DNA of 64,000 nucleotides from Clavaria fumosa (taxonomy: Eukaryota > Basidiomycota > Agaricomycetes > Agaricales > Clavariaceae), in NCBI GenBank assembly GCA_951802425.1, contig OX637804.1, positions 806,001 through 870,000 of the forward strand, read 5' to 3'. This document shows positions 11,331 through 22,900 of the stretch, piece by piece (the stretch's first letter is position 1; every line of letters begins with the position of its first letter). The position numbers were made by a program, and so were the translations under genes. A model generated the notes under the pieces. The model did no database searches. It was given only the letters and a program-made list of their open reading frames with translations, and had not been told where the DNA came from.

Positions 11331-12655
11331 CCCCTGCCATGTTGCATCACCTCCATCCCCTCATCCCTGCCATGTTGCATCACCTCCATCCCCTCATCCC
11401 TGCCATGTTGCATCACCTCCATCCCCTCATCCCTGCCATGTTGCATCACCTCCATCCCCTCATCCCCTGCCACATTGCATCACCTCCATCCCCTCATCCC
11501 TGCCATGTTGCATCACCTCCATCCCCTCATCCCCTGCTGTGTTGCATCACCACCATCCCCTCATCCCCTGCTGTGTTGCATCACCTCCATCCCCTCATCC
11601 CCTGCTGCATTGCATCACCTCCATCCCCTCATCCCCCACAGTGTTGCATCACCTCCATCCCCTCATCCCCCACAATGTTGCATCACCTCCATCCCCTCAT
11701 CCCCCACAGTGTTGCATCACCTCCATCCCCTCTTCCCCTGCTGTGGTGCATCACCTCCATCACCTCATCCCCCACAGTGTTGCATCACCTCCATCCCCTC
11801 ATCCCCCACAGTGTTGCATCACCTCCATCCCCTCATCCCCCACAGTGTTGCATCACCTCCATCCCCTCTTCCCCTGCTGTGGTGCATCACCTCCATCCCC
11901 TCATCCCCTGCCATGTTGCATCACCTCCATCCCCTCATCCCCTGCCATGGTGCATCACCTCCATTCCCTCATCCCCCACCATGTTGCATCACCTCCATCC
12001 CTTCATTCCCCACCATGTTGCATCACCTCCATCCCTTCATTCCCCACCATGTTGCATCACCTCCATCCCCTCATTGCACTACCTCCATCCCTCATTGCAC
12101 TACCTCCATTCCCTCATCCCCCACCCTCCATCCCCTCATCCCCCACTGCATTGCATCACCTCCATCCCCTCATCCCCTACCACATTGCATCACCTCCATC
12201 CCCTTGTCCCCTGCCACAGTGCATCACCTCCATCCCCTCATCCCCCACCATGTTGCATCACCTCCATCCCTTCATCCCCCACTGCATTGCATCACCTCCA
12301 TCCCCTTGTTCCCTGCCACATTGCATCACCTCCATCCCCTCATCCCCTGCTGCATTGCATCACCTCCATCACCTCCATCACCTCCATCACCTCCATCCCC
12401 TCATCCCCTACCTCATTGCATCACCTCCATCCCCTTGTCCCCTGCAACAGTGCATCACCTCCATCCCCTCATCCCCCACCATGTTGCATCACCTCCATCC
12501 CTTCATCCCCCACTGCATTGCATCACCTCCATCCCCTTGTTCCCTGCCACATTGCATCACCTCCATCCCCTCATCCCCTGCTGCATTGCATCACCTCCAT
12601 CACCTCCATCACCTCCATCACCTCCATCCCCTCATCCCCACTGTGTTGCATCACC
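11331..12655. repeat. Left subterminal minisatellite of KDZ element
   Basis: About 40 tandem copies of a roughly 33-bp unit built from TTGCATCACCTCCATCCCC and TCATCCC plus a variable CTGCCATG/CCACAGTG end; some short CATCACCTC-only units occur near 12360 and 12600. Every unit has GCATCAC. Open frames across it are repeat artefacts. 12656-12916 is non-repetitive and holds nothing I recognise. Confidence 0.93.
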
Positions 12656-12916
12656 TCATCACCCTCTGTCTTCCCAGCTCCCATTCCTCTTTAATACAGT
12701 ATCATCCAACTTACTTCCCCTTACAAATACTAGTAGACAGATTTCTGCATGTACCTTAACTTTCATTCGAGAAGGGTATATAATCCACCCACCTTTGTGG
12801 GGGATGTACGACACATTACACTAATTGCCAAAAAGTTACTTAAACATCAAAATAATGTGGCCACCAGGCTCGGTCCCCACCATCCCCATACCTCGCTAGG
12901 CCTCACCGCATACTCG

Positions 12917-14767
12917 TTAGGCATCGACACGTACTCGCTTTGCACTTCTGGTATCCCCCTGACCTTGGGCTCCACCACGACCATGACCATGACCTCGGCC
13001 TCGACCCCGGCCTCGTCCGGCAGCACCTCGCTTACGTCCACCTCCAGTCACATGATTCTCCTTCTCGGAGTTTGCCGAGAAAATATATCCCATATCTTTG
13101 CCCTTCTCCGTCAGGGTGATTGTGCGTACAGAGCGACGCCGATCCTCAGACTCGGCAGAAATAGGTGACGATGACAGCAATGCATCACTAGAAGTAGCTG
13201 GCGGCGTGGCAGGGATGTTGGAATTGTAATACGATAAGGTTTTCCCATTTGTGTCATTTGCAGCGGCGTTCAAAACGGGAGGATTCGAGGGGCCTAGAGG
13301 AGTGAGAGCCGGTGCCAAATGGGAGTCTGAACCGTTAATATGACTGCTGAGGAACGTGGAGTATTGGGAAGTATCCTCCGTCATCGGGATATTGGGCATT
13401 CCAAGATGGGAAGCGGTGGGGATTGGGAGCGTATACAGTGATGCAACACCGGTGATGCAAGGGGTGTCGAAAAAGTGGTCGGGAAGCGTGGCCATCCAAT
13501 CAGGATCAAGATCCGCATCCAAGTGGTAGGCAGAAATGTTGGACGGGTCGGGTACATCAGGAAGGCCCAGGAGATTGGGGAGATTGGACAAATTGGAAAG
13601 ACCGGGAGGGTCAGGAATGCCTGGGACGCTGGGAATGTTCGGAGCGCTAGGAAGGTTGGGAATGCCGGGTACGCTGAGATTATTGGGATCGTTGGGAAGG
13701 TCAGGAATGCTGGAAATGTTGGTTCCATTCGATATGCCAGAGTGAGATATATGGGGATCGCTGTGAGTATCCGGGTTGGTGGATAGATCTTGGGGTATAT
13801 TGACGCTGCTCGAGGCTGGTAGCACATAAGCAAATGAAAAGAATGACAACAGACCAGAAACTCACAATAAATCATTCGCAGGTATTCGCCAAACGGTACG
13901 ACGACCTCGCGTTGATATCCAGGATGAAAGATTTGGAACGTTTGGTGGTTGATCATGTCCTCATCCGAGAAGTATCTGCAGTGTGTCACAAACAATTCAG
14001 TGAAAGAGCGTGATGGTTGATGAGGTCCTTACGACGCAACGTTAAGCCCCCCTTGAATAGGCTGAGGCCCTCCAAGGACGATGAATCCAGTCCAACCCGT
14101 CGTTCGCTTAATATACTTGAAAAACTTGCCGGCCAGCTCGGGCAAGTTGTTGATGCCAGCTTGAGCTTGTTTGGGCGTCGGGGGTCCAGATTCGAGGTTC
14201 GTCAGCAGTTCCTGATACATCTCCGCTTTCTTTGCCTTCACCTTCGCTATCACCTCGTTGCTCGCTTTATCGTACTCTCTCTTCGTCATTTTCATAATCT
14301 GGGCTATCCTTTCTGTATGTGGAAGATTTCCATCTATCTCCTTCTCGAGCATCGGTTTCAACTCCTGGTTGTAAAACAACTTCGAATACACTTGTACGTC
14401 TTGTAAATGGCGAGGTTTGGGTATTGAAAAGCTAATTTCTGTTTGCTTTTTGCGCACTGTATTGTTATTCCTCCATCGGAACCAGGTGCGTAGCATCTGC
14501 CATCCATTTAGCCACATCATAATGCATGACTTCAGCACTAACCTCGTGCCTGTGTTTCACTTTAGACCCCAAATTCGTCTCTTCTTCTGCAGTCAACTTA
14601 TCGCGCCCCGGGAATTCGATGTCCTTCTCTGGAAATACTTCAAACCACTCTCGATAAACTCGTGGCCAGAATGCAGAGAGATCCCCTGTTGCCTGCGCTT
14701 CAAGATACTGCGGCATGCGAGACTTGAGAAACGTCTGCTGCGCATCTGTCGTCCATGATCGCGGCAT
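12917..14767 (-). CDS. KDZ passenger protein, unknown function, RG-rich C terminus
   Basis: Four exons: 14767-14543, 14496-14033, 13975-13866, 13815-12917. They join in frame to 565 residues. The N-terminal 200 residues form the conserved-looking part: WTTDAQQTFL, FWPRVYREWFEVFPE, a WFRWRNNN motif and a lysine/glutamate-rich helical stretch. I recall similar N-terminal domains as abundant in agaricomycete genomes, but know no function. The middle is a proline/asparagine-rich run of IPxLPxxPN-like repeats (about residues 280-350). The end has an arginine/glycine tract (GRGRGRGRGHGHGRGG) and a basic KRVRV, suggesting nucleic-acid binding and nuclear location. It points away from the other KDZ genes and shares the 0.9-kb intergenic region with the viroplasmin gene. 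Confidence 0.85.
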
Positions 14768-15681
14768 GGTGTATCTGGTCAGGTAGTTCTGGTTTTGGCG
14801 TATCGGTTTTAAGTGGCTTCTGTCATGTCTAGGTACAATTGCACGTGTTGTTCAACAAACCTATTCTAACTCGTGTTTTTGCGCAAGACCAAGAACTACA
14901 TACGACGGCGATGTCGATGTCTACCCTTTTCTGATGCGATTAGGAGGTTGTGAATGCACATTCATCGGACATCTATTCCCGCTTGCTCCGTTTTAGGCAA
15001 GACTATGAATGTGTCGGCGTGGGGAATCTACCGCTAATCCCTATTCCTTCTCGTTTTTTGACAGGACTAGGAATGCGAGATCTCATCGAAGGTGACACCT
15101 CCATTGTTACACCTTTTTTGGCAAAGCTAGGAACGAGCTTGAAGACGTGATGCATCCCCGCCATCACGCTTGCCAGTTCTGTCTTCCCACAAGCTAGGAA
15201 CATGCGAACGCAAACGCGACATGCATTGTTGTCACCCCTCTTGACAACCATGTTGAGATGACAACTCCATTGCATTTTTTTTCTGGTTATGGACAACTCC
15301 TGGTTAGGAATAGCAGCGCGATGCATCCCTCCCGCACTGCCCGGTCTTCTCACAAGCCTAGTGACCTGCGATTGTGTCATACATACCCACCACCCCATGA
15401 CAAACACGACAAGATGACAACTCTGCTCCTGTTTAGGTGAGGTTAGGAACAAATGTAAAGACGTGATGCATCCCTCCTACCCCCACTTACCCCGTCTTCT
15501 CACAGGACTAGGAACACCGTGAATGAGAACGTGTCATGCGCCCTATTCGCTACCCAATTGTCCACTGTTTTACATTTGGCACGTAAGTGATGGCGATGGC
15601 CCTATTCAAAAATCTTCATAAACTGTGTGATGCGTGACCTTCATTTCGTCGCCACTTACCCACTGCGTTTATCCACCCGAC
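14768..15681. promoter_or_regulatory. Divergent intergenic region with scattered short repeats
   Basis: No gene. It separates two divergent genes of the KDZ element. It holds diverged copies of a block containing CTAGGAAC, TCTTCTCACA and GTGATGCATCCC (for example near 15070, 15145, 15190, 15318, 15460, 15505). GATGCATC is also the core of the right subterminal repeats, so the transposase may bind here too; that is inference. Confidence 0.55.
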
Positions 15682-16217
15682 ATGCGCACAGCGAACACCA
15701 AAGACGTGCCTGCCTCCTCCTCGCCCACCGCGGACATTCTGGTGGAGATACTCTCCCGGCTCAACCGTGCGTATCTCAAAAGTTCATTTTTATCCGCTAA
15801 AAATTCTATACAGTCCTTGAGCGGACCATATCCCACTCTCAAGTTCCCAATGATCCCCCAGCTGCCGTTTCCGAGCAGAGCCATGAAGATAGCGACACTG
15901 GTTCGCCTGTGCTGATTCACTGCGCTACATGTACCTGCCACCTCGGCCAGGAGGAAACGACCCCAGGTTTTCCTCAGGTGAACGCCTCAGACCGGTGGTA
16001 CGTTGTCTCCAAGGGTCTTGAGGTTGGGGTGTTTAAAGATTGGTAAGCTATCGTTTGGTTCAAAAGCTAGCTAACCTCACTCTTTAGGCATACTGTCCTA
16101 CCGCTTGTCAGCGGTGTAAGTGGCGCATGTTTCCAGCGTCATAAAGGCAAAAGAACAGCGGAGATTGCATTTGAGACAGCGAAGCGAGCAGGACAAGTCA
16201 CCATTATTACTGTCTGA
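15682..16217 (+). CDS. Small protein with viroplasmin / RNase H1 N-terminal-like domain
   Basis: Three exons: 15682-15766, 15814-16042, 16088-16217, joining to 147 residues. The C-terminal half reads RWYVVSKGLEVGVFKDW, then VSGVSGACFQRHKGKRTAEI. It has the WYVV...G...GVF..W...V.GV.GA.F pattern of the fold first named for the caulimovirus inclusion protein and found at the N terminus of eukaryotic RNase H1, where it binds RNA/DNA hybrids. The N-terminal half is acidic and low in complexity, with a CATCTC cysteine cluster. No RNase H catalytic domain follows, so it is a stand-alone binding domain. It lies inside the KDZ element, upstream of the transposase. 16218-16814 holds nothing I can support as coding. 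Confidence 0.82.
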
Positions 16218-16814
16218 TTCATGTGTTGCCGTATGGTACTTTTGCAATGGCGATAGTAGTTCTAGTGCCCGCCCGTCCAATGATAAATTGTGTTTTTGAA
16301 TACTGTCAATGTTTGTCTTCCTGTCCCACAAACTAGATCCAGGATCAACATTCACAACGCGTTCGGTGTCAACGAATGCTAGGGCTGTCACGAGGTCATG
16401 CTCCTCAATTACCATCCTACTGAAATTATACATGATATAGTAGCTGAACGTAAGATTGAGTAAAACCAAAAAAATATCTGGAAATTTTCCAGTCTTGTGC
16501 CCAAGCAGCACACCAATTTTTACAATATATGACAAACCAGCCATGGAGATAAGGCCGTGAGGCACTCAGTCATAGTCGTAGTGAACACAGCCACAGTTTC
16601 CATCCTACTGAGTGAACAAGAGATGTAAAAATTTGAGGAAAGTGTTATAATCGTTTTTTTTTTAATGGATGGCTCCTAAACAGTGTGCTCAATATCCTGG
16701 TATAATTTTTATAAGTTTTAATGCAAGCAGTTATGCTGGAGGATGAAGGATCGTATTTTAGGCGTCAGGATACTCTCGTGTTATATAAACATCCACTCTC
16801 TTTCTGCTTCCAAG

Positions 16815-17579
16815 ATGGCTCGTCCCCCCAAATATAAGAACGACACTGAACACCATGCTGCTAGATTAACACAGAAGAAGCATTATGCTCAGTCAGAAAG
16901 GTAAGCAGTAATCTAATGCCATACACTGAGACCAATACTTGTTCTTAGATGTAAGAATGCACGCTCTGCCCAAAACCACGCTGCGTACAAGCGTAAGAGG
17001 GGTCGACGAGGAACACCGGTTATTCCTCATGTCAACCCTAGAGTCAGTGGCCTTGCTAAACAACCTGTGCATGTTTCGCCCATGCTTCGCCTCATATTCT
17101 ATGACCCAAAACTCGTCTTATCGACAACCTTGAATCACGATGCTATCCTATCTCTGTCTACAAATTCCGAGCACCTCAACACAATTCCTGGATTTAAACA
17201 TGCTCAAGACTGTCGCCCAAATCGTGATATCTTCGACTTAGATCCAGTTGAAGAAATGCGCTTCAACATAATTCATGGATTATATCTACGGCATGAATGT
17301 GACAGTCAAGACATTCGTATTGATCGTTTCCAACGTGGCGATCTATTCTACCTGGAACGGGACATTGACAAAGAGTTGAGGCTGGCGTTGAAGAGGTGGA
17401 AAGTGCTCTGGAACAATAGTTGCGACGACGAAAGTATGATGGATTCCATACATTTGCAGTGGGTGTCGCGTGCAGTCGAGCATCTCCGAGAGGAATTGTA
17501 TCTGTTGGGTACTGCCGAGAGGCGCGAAATCTACATGTCCTCTGTTATGGCACGCAGAATAGAGGTCCCAGAAGAGTAG
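16815..17579 (+). CDS. Small basic KDZ passenger protein, unknown function
   Basis: Two exons (16815-16900, 16949-17579) join to 238 residues. The start MARPPKYKNDTEHHAARL followed by lysine-rich KKHYAQSERCKNARSAQNHAAYKRKRG looks like the short basic helical N-terminal module common in agaricomycete transposon-encoded proteins, probably DNA-binding. The rest is acidic, helix-rich and unrecognised (HLQWVSRAVEHLREELYLL). It is on the transposase strand, 118 bp upstream of it, and reads clean. Confidence 0.8.
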
Positions 17580-17697
17580 TATACAACTATACGTACTCAA
17601 CTATACGTACTCAACTATACGTACTCGTACCAACGCACGCCATGCCACATTGTGATGCATAATCATGTCCTCGACTTGAGCTTGTTCAACCACTACG

Positions 17698-20600
17698 ATG
17701 CATCCCAAAGGCCGAAAACGTGCTAGGCTATATCACGTTCCTACTTCTGACACCGACAGAGTCCGTCATGCATCCTTTTCTGTCGCATCCAGTAAAGTTT
17801 CTGTTCGCAATACTATTGTGGAATTGTCACGGGCTCCTGGCACCCATATCGACAAGGACTCCTTTCAAGCTTCGGTTGGTTGCAACGACTTACCAGCTCA
17901 GAATGTCGGTGGAGATGCTTGTGGTGATGGCGGCTCCCATACGGGTCATCGTTCTGTGGGTCCATACTTCGTTGAGGGAAATTCTTTTACTCAGTGGAAT
18001 TAGAGAGAAACTCAGGGCGATTGTGATGAGCTCCTCGCTTTGTGGACGATCGAGCGTGATAAATATCTTTCCGAAATGATTATGTTAGAAGGACGAGGGC
18101 ATTCGATCTCACAAGAGCTCTGTATTCAGTGCAACACACGTCAACCCGACTACCGCTGCTCAGACTGCTTCGGTGACGAATTATTCTGTGGGCCTTGTCT
18201 TGTTTCGAACCACCGGCGATCTCCATTTCATGTCATCAATGTGAGCGATTTGATTGGATTTGAAGTTGTCAATCTGATGATGCATCGTTGCCAGAAGTGG
18301 AATGGCACGTTCTTCGAACGGACAACTCTCAGGGAACTTGGGCTTCGGATACAGCTTTCCCACAGAACAGGCTCGCGATGCATTAACCCTCGACCCGCGA
18401 TAGGTGGCGAGTTCGTCATCATCCACACCAATGGAATCCATACCATCACCCTCGATTTTTGTGCATGTGAAACCGCTCCTGGAATTTTAGAACAATTGCT
18501 CCGGAGTCGTCTATTCCCATCCGCAACGAAGTCCCCGAGATCAGCCGCTACGTTTCAAGCTCTTCAACAATTCCAAACACTTTCATTTGAGTCCAAAGTT
18601 ACTGCCTTCGAATTCCACAACACCTTATCTCGCTTGACAAACAACAACATTTCTCCCCCTCCAGTGAGTGCCACATTTGATAGCATATGGTTAATCTCAT
18701 ATTACTTGAACAGGATCAATACAGGGCTTTTCTTCGCATGGTTAGGGAATGGCGGCATCTCAAGATGCTCAAACGAGCGGGTCGCGGTCACGATCATGGC
18801 GGTGTCGCTGCCACAGTTGAAGGGGAATGCGCGCTCCTTTGTCCTGCCTGTCCGCAGCCCGGAATAAACTTGCCAGAAGGGTGGGAGAGTGCACCCCAAA
18901 ATCAACGCTGGCTCTACTCGCTTTTTGTCGGAATTGATGCAAACTTTAAATTAAAACGGAAGAAGGTCTCCAGTGAGAAGGCTGACCCCTCTCTGAGCCA
19001 CGGTTGGGCGTACTTCGTTGAGGAAAAGAATTACAAAGCATTTCTTGAAGACAGTGGAAATATACCTCAGGAACGATCCACATGTTCGAATTATGATGCA
19101 ATGGCGAGGGCAAACTCAAGAGACACTCGCTTTTTGGACACCACTGGGGCTGGGACTGTTGATTGTATCCGTCATGACATGAAGCGGCCAAATGGGGTGG
19201 CGGATCTTCAGAAGGGTGAGAAGTACGTATATCTTTCTGCTACCCTTACCGTTGGCTTATATCTGCCTACCAGATTTGTTAATATAGACTATATCTTCTT
19301 CAATACCATGCGCCGATGCAATGCCAAGTTCAAAAAAATTGTTATCTCCTATGATATCGCCTGCCAGTGGAATCGAAAGTTCTGGAGTCGCATGCAGTTG
19401 TTTCCCAATGAATATCACATTGACGAAGACAATGTCGAAGTCAAGTTTCTTGTTCCAAAGTTTCATCTTCCCGCGCACTGCTCTATATGTCATTCCTCTT
19501 ATTCCTTTAACTTTACTCCTCAAGTTGGCCGGACCGATGGTGAAGCACCGGAGCGTGGCTGGTCCCACACTAACTCCCTTGGTTCCAGCACCAAGGAGAT
19601 GGGACCAGGATCTCGTCGGGACACTCTGGATGACCATTTTGGTGACATGAACTGGAAAAAAATATGTGGTCTCGGTAACTTTTACTTTGTTCACTTTACT
19701 CAGTGTGTTAACAGGCCATCAGGCGCATCCTTACTGCGAAGGATGAAGGCAGCTGTCCCAGAGCGGAATGAACACATCCATGCGTTTCAGGAGCTAAATG
19801 CCTCACTTCCCAAGGATTCAGTAACTGAATGGAAGGATGCCATCGAGGCATGGGAATCGGATAGTACCAAGCCGAACCCCTTTGAGTTTCGGGAAAAAAG
19901 CACGTTGTTATCTACTTGGCTGAGATTCGTACTGACATACTTGGTGTAGAGGTCGGGCTTGCAGCTGCAAAGCTATCTCTACTGCGGCAGGAGGCCCAGG
20001 AGATTAATGGCGGTGTTGTCTCTACTCTCGATGACACGATTTCCCACTCTGTTCTTATTTCAATGGGCTTGGACTTGGAGGAGCAACAGTATGTAGCCAA
20101 ACTATTTGATCTGGCATTTGAAACTGATTTAATGGGCAGGCGGCACTTGCGTAGTGATCTCCTGGTGCTTGGCCAACATCCTACTGATGCACAACTCGCA
20201 AAGGTGCAAGAACGTAAAAATGCGCTCCAGCGCAAGGTCGATAACTGGTGCCCCATTCAGATGTGCTACATACCTGGTCTGGAAAAACTTCGAAAGGACT
20301 CTGCAAGTGTGGCTGCAGACCAACCGCAAACTGTTCCGCTGTGGCTTCCGTCATCCATTGGTAATAAAATTCAATGTGACCATCGCTTTTACACTTTTGA
20401 ATGGGAGCTTCGCCATGCCCAAGCAAATTATTCTCTTGACGATCTGCGGAGGAACTTACAGCTTCGTTTCCACTTGTATAAGCACAAAGATCGGTTTGCT
20501 TCTGGACAACAGGCAAACACCCGTGCCAATTCAACGATCTCGCGAGTCCAGAGGTACATAAATGCGAGTGCTGCTCAATACCGTGCTGCACATAAGGCTC

Positions 20601-21240
20601 TCACAAATCTGGCTCTGCACCTTCAGAAGGACGAAACTTGGATGTCCTCGCTGCCAGAATTGCGTGATGAAGACATCCGTCCCATGACCATTGGAATAGA
20701 TAGGGAATCGGAAGGCAGGCGGTCAATTTCATGGATCTGGAAACATGGGCAACTGGCAGCCGACACTGAGAGCCTGCATGAATGTAGGTGTTGCTCCTAA
20801 AATTCCCAAATGTTGCTAACTGATTTTTAGCTCTACGCATTGAGTGGTGCAAGGCTAGAGCGCGCGCACACCGCTGGATGGAGGAGGTGCAGTTGCTTCT
20901 GGAGGAAATGAGACGTGTCTTAGAGTTTTTGCGGTGGAAGGAGAAGTTCTGGGAAAAGCGTGGAGCATTTTTGCGGCATGATCTAGAGGCTGCAGAGCGC
21001 ACTACTGACAAGTTGCTTGGTAGCCGTCAGCTACTCTTTCATCGGACAGAAGGTACACGGGCATATGCGCAACGTCAAGCCTATGTCCAACGGGAACTCC
21101 ATGTCAAATTTAAATCACTCTGGCAAGGAGTTCCTGCTCTCGTCGTTTTGCAGACTAGCCGGGATGGAAACGCTGCTGTCACTTTGGATCCTTGCCTCAT
21201 CAAAGGCCTCTCATTGGTTGCAACATTCTTACTTTCTTGA
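17698..21240 (+). pseudogene. KDZ transposase with CxC2 zinc cluster, one nonsense codon and one frameshift
   Basis: The start MHPKGRKRAR leads to a CxC2 cluster (CIQCNTRQPDYRCSDCF, then FCGPCLVSNH) and further CPAC. The catalytic domain has D in GIDANFKL, D in YDIACQW and E in ERGWSHTN, the expected KDZ acidic residues, then a helical C terminus (RIEWCKARARAHRW). Introns are seen at about 18664-18713, 19222-19272 and 20786-20830. Lesions: an in-frame TAG at 18001-18003 before the zinc cluster, and a frameshift at an A6 run near 19890-19896 that one extra A would repair. Either could be an assembly error in a functional copy. The protein would cut and paste the element. Confidence 0.9.
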
Positions 21241-21299
21241 CATGTACTATTACACCTCCTTTGAATAAACTTGGATGAAGTTGTGCTGTTGCCATAGAG

Positions 21300-22820
21300 T
21301 GTTTCATGATGCATGATGCACCATTTCCAGCTTTTGTAGGTAAATGCATTATCCTCCCAACTTCCCATGTCATGCATCTCTCATCCTAGGTCATGCATTA
21401 TCTGCCCTGGGGTGGTGCATCCCTGCCTTCCATAAGGTAATGTATTATCCTCCCAACTCCCCATGTGATGCATTTCTCCCTTCTAGGTTGTGCATTATCT
21501 GCCCTAGGGTGGTGCATCCCCACCTTCCATAAGGTAATGTGTTATCCTTCCAACTTGGTAATGTCATGCATCTCTCCTTTCTCAGTTGCCCCAGGGTGGT
21601 ACATCCCTCTACAGGCAATGCTTCTCTCCTTTTTCAGTTGCCCCAGGGTAGTGCATCCCCCTTCCATAAGTGATGCATCTCTCCTTTATCATGCATTATC
21701 TGTCCTAGGGTGGTGCATCCCCACCACAAGTGATGCATCTCTCCTTCATCAGTCATGCATTATCTGCACTGGGGTGGGTGCATTGCCTACCTTTGTGTGA
21801 TGCATCCCTTCCTTCATGTGATGCATTATCTGCATTGGGGTGGGTGCATTGCCTACCTTTGTGTGATGCATCCCTTCCTTCATGTGATGCATTATCTGCA
21901 TTGGGGTGGGTGCATTGCCTACCTTAGTGTGATGCATCCCTTCCTTCATGTGATGCATCCCCTCCTTCATGTGATGCATTATCTGCATTGGGGTGGGTGC
22001 ATCATTGAAATAATTGGGGTGGTATGGAGGTATGGACTGCTACATACCTTTGCATACCGCCTATAACACCCACTTATTTTGCTGATGTGCATTTAGGGAA
22101 GAGCACGGGTTTTGTAACCCGCACGGGTCACGGGTACGGGTACGTGCGGGTACGGGTACAGGTATGGATTTCCTTACCCGTCAGCTTCAAAACAAGCCCA
22201 AAAACATCCAAATCAGATCAGAATTGACTGAGATACAATTAATTCATTGTTTTGATTATATCTCTCCCAATTCTTGTCCGATTTGAATGTTCTTTGGCTC
22301 AAAATGATGGGTAAACCCGCACAGGTTATGGGTACAGGTACGGGTACGGGTAGAGCCTTGGATACCCGTGGGTTACCCACGCTCAGCCCTAGGTGCATTG
22401 CCTACCTTAGTGTGATGCATCCCTTCCTTCATGTGATGCATTATCTGCATTGGGGTGGGTGCATTGCCTACCTTAGTGTGATGCATCCCTTCCTTCATGT
22501 GATGCATCCCCTCCTTCATGTGATGCATTATCTGCATTGGGGTGGGTGCATTGCCTACCTTAGTGTGATGCATCCCTTCCTTCATGTGATGCATCCCCTC
22601 CTTCATGTGATGCATTATCTGCATTGGGGTGGGTGCATTGCCTACCTTAGTGTGATGCATCCCTTCCTTCATGTGATGCATCCCCTCCTTCATGTGATGC
22701 ATTATCTGCATTGGGGTGGGTGCATTGCCTACCTTAGTGTGATGCATCCCTTCCTTCATGTGATGCATCCCTTCCTTCATGTGATGCATCCCTTCCTGCA
22801 TGTGATGCATTAATTTTGGT
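21300..22820. repeat. Right subterminal satellite of KDZ element
   Basis: Degenerate copies at 21300-21760, then regular tandem units at 21760-22000 and 22394-22815. The unit joins GTGATGCATCCCTTCCTTCAT, one or more times, with GTGATGCATTATCTGCATT and GGGGTGGGTGCATTGCC. The shared GTGATGC is the inverse of GCATCAC in the left array, so the two subterminal arrays are inverted relative to each other. Confidence 0.9.
22094..22391. mobile_element. hAT-like foldback MITE nested in the KDZ element
   Basis: 298 bp starting TAGGGAAGAGC and ending GCTCAGCCCTA. The flanks TGTGCATT (22086-22093) and GGTGCATT (22392-22399) match at 7 of 8 bases, as expected for a hAT 8-bp target duplication. The inverted complementarity is not only terminal: ACGGGTACGGGT runs and an AT-rich centre (CCAAATCAGATCAGAATT against AATTCTTGTCCGATTTG) pair along almost the whole length. 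There is no coding capacity. It splits the right subterminal satellite into two blocks. Confidence 0.85.
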
Positions 22821-22900
22821 AATGGCAGCTTGCCATCTCCCTTGCATCACACACTTATGGCAGTTGCAATAAATGTTGCATTAAATTGCTTGAATCGCCT
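22821..22900 (-). repeat. Right terminal inverted repeat of KDZ element
   Basis: Contains TTGCATCACACACTTATGG and TGCAATAAATGTTGCATT, the inverse of the left end at 11261-11330. The outermost 12 bp at each end match poorly. Confidence 0.85.

Larger units (their letters stand above)
11250..22900 (+). mobile_element. KDZ-superfamily DNA transposon with TIRs, 8-bp TSD and passenger genes
   Basis: GCGGACAG lies immediately left (11242-11249) and right (22901-22908). Inside are imperfect inverted repeats of about 80 bp, then large subterminal satellites, then four genes: an RG-tailed protein on the minus strand, a viroplasmin-domain protein, a small basic protein, and the KDZ transposase. KDZ/Zisupton-type elements are known to give 8-bp duplications, which agrees. 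Caveat: the 8-mer is part of the host minisatellite, so the duplication alone is weak; the exact abutment to the TIR ends is what supports it. The transposase carries two lesions, so this copy is probably not autonomous. Confidence 0.85.

Noticed and set aside
11331..12655. CRISPR-like spacing of short repeats
   Set aside because: The units are contiguous with small sequence variation, not repeats separated by unique spacers, and the genome is eukaryotic.
11227..12824. Three overlapping frames of more than 450 codons (HHLHPLIP-type repeats)
   Set aside because: A 33-bp satellite is a multiple of three, so all three frames stay open. This is the KDZ subterminal array, not a gene.
16098..16565. 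Minus-strand frame of 155 codons with a hydrophobic stretch
   Set aside because: It overlaps exon 3 of the viroplasmin gene on the other strand and has no domain, partner exon or homolog that I recognise.
11250..22900. TET/JBP-type dioxygenase cargo, known from some fungal KDZ elements
   Set aside because: None of the passenger proteins shows the HxD...H metal-binding pattern or other oxygenase motifs.
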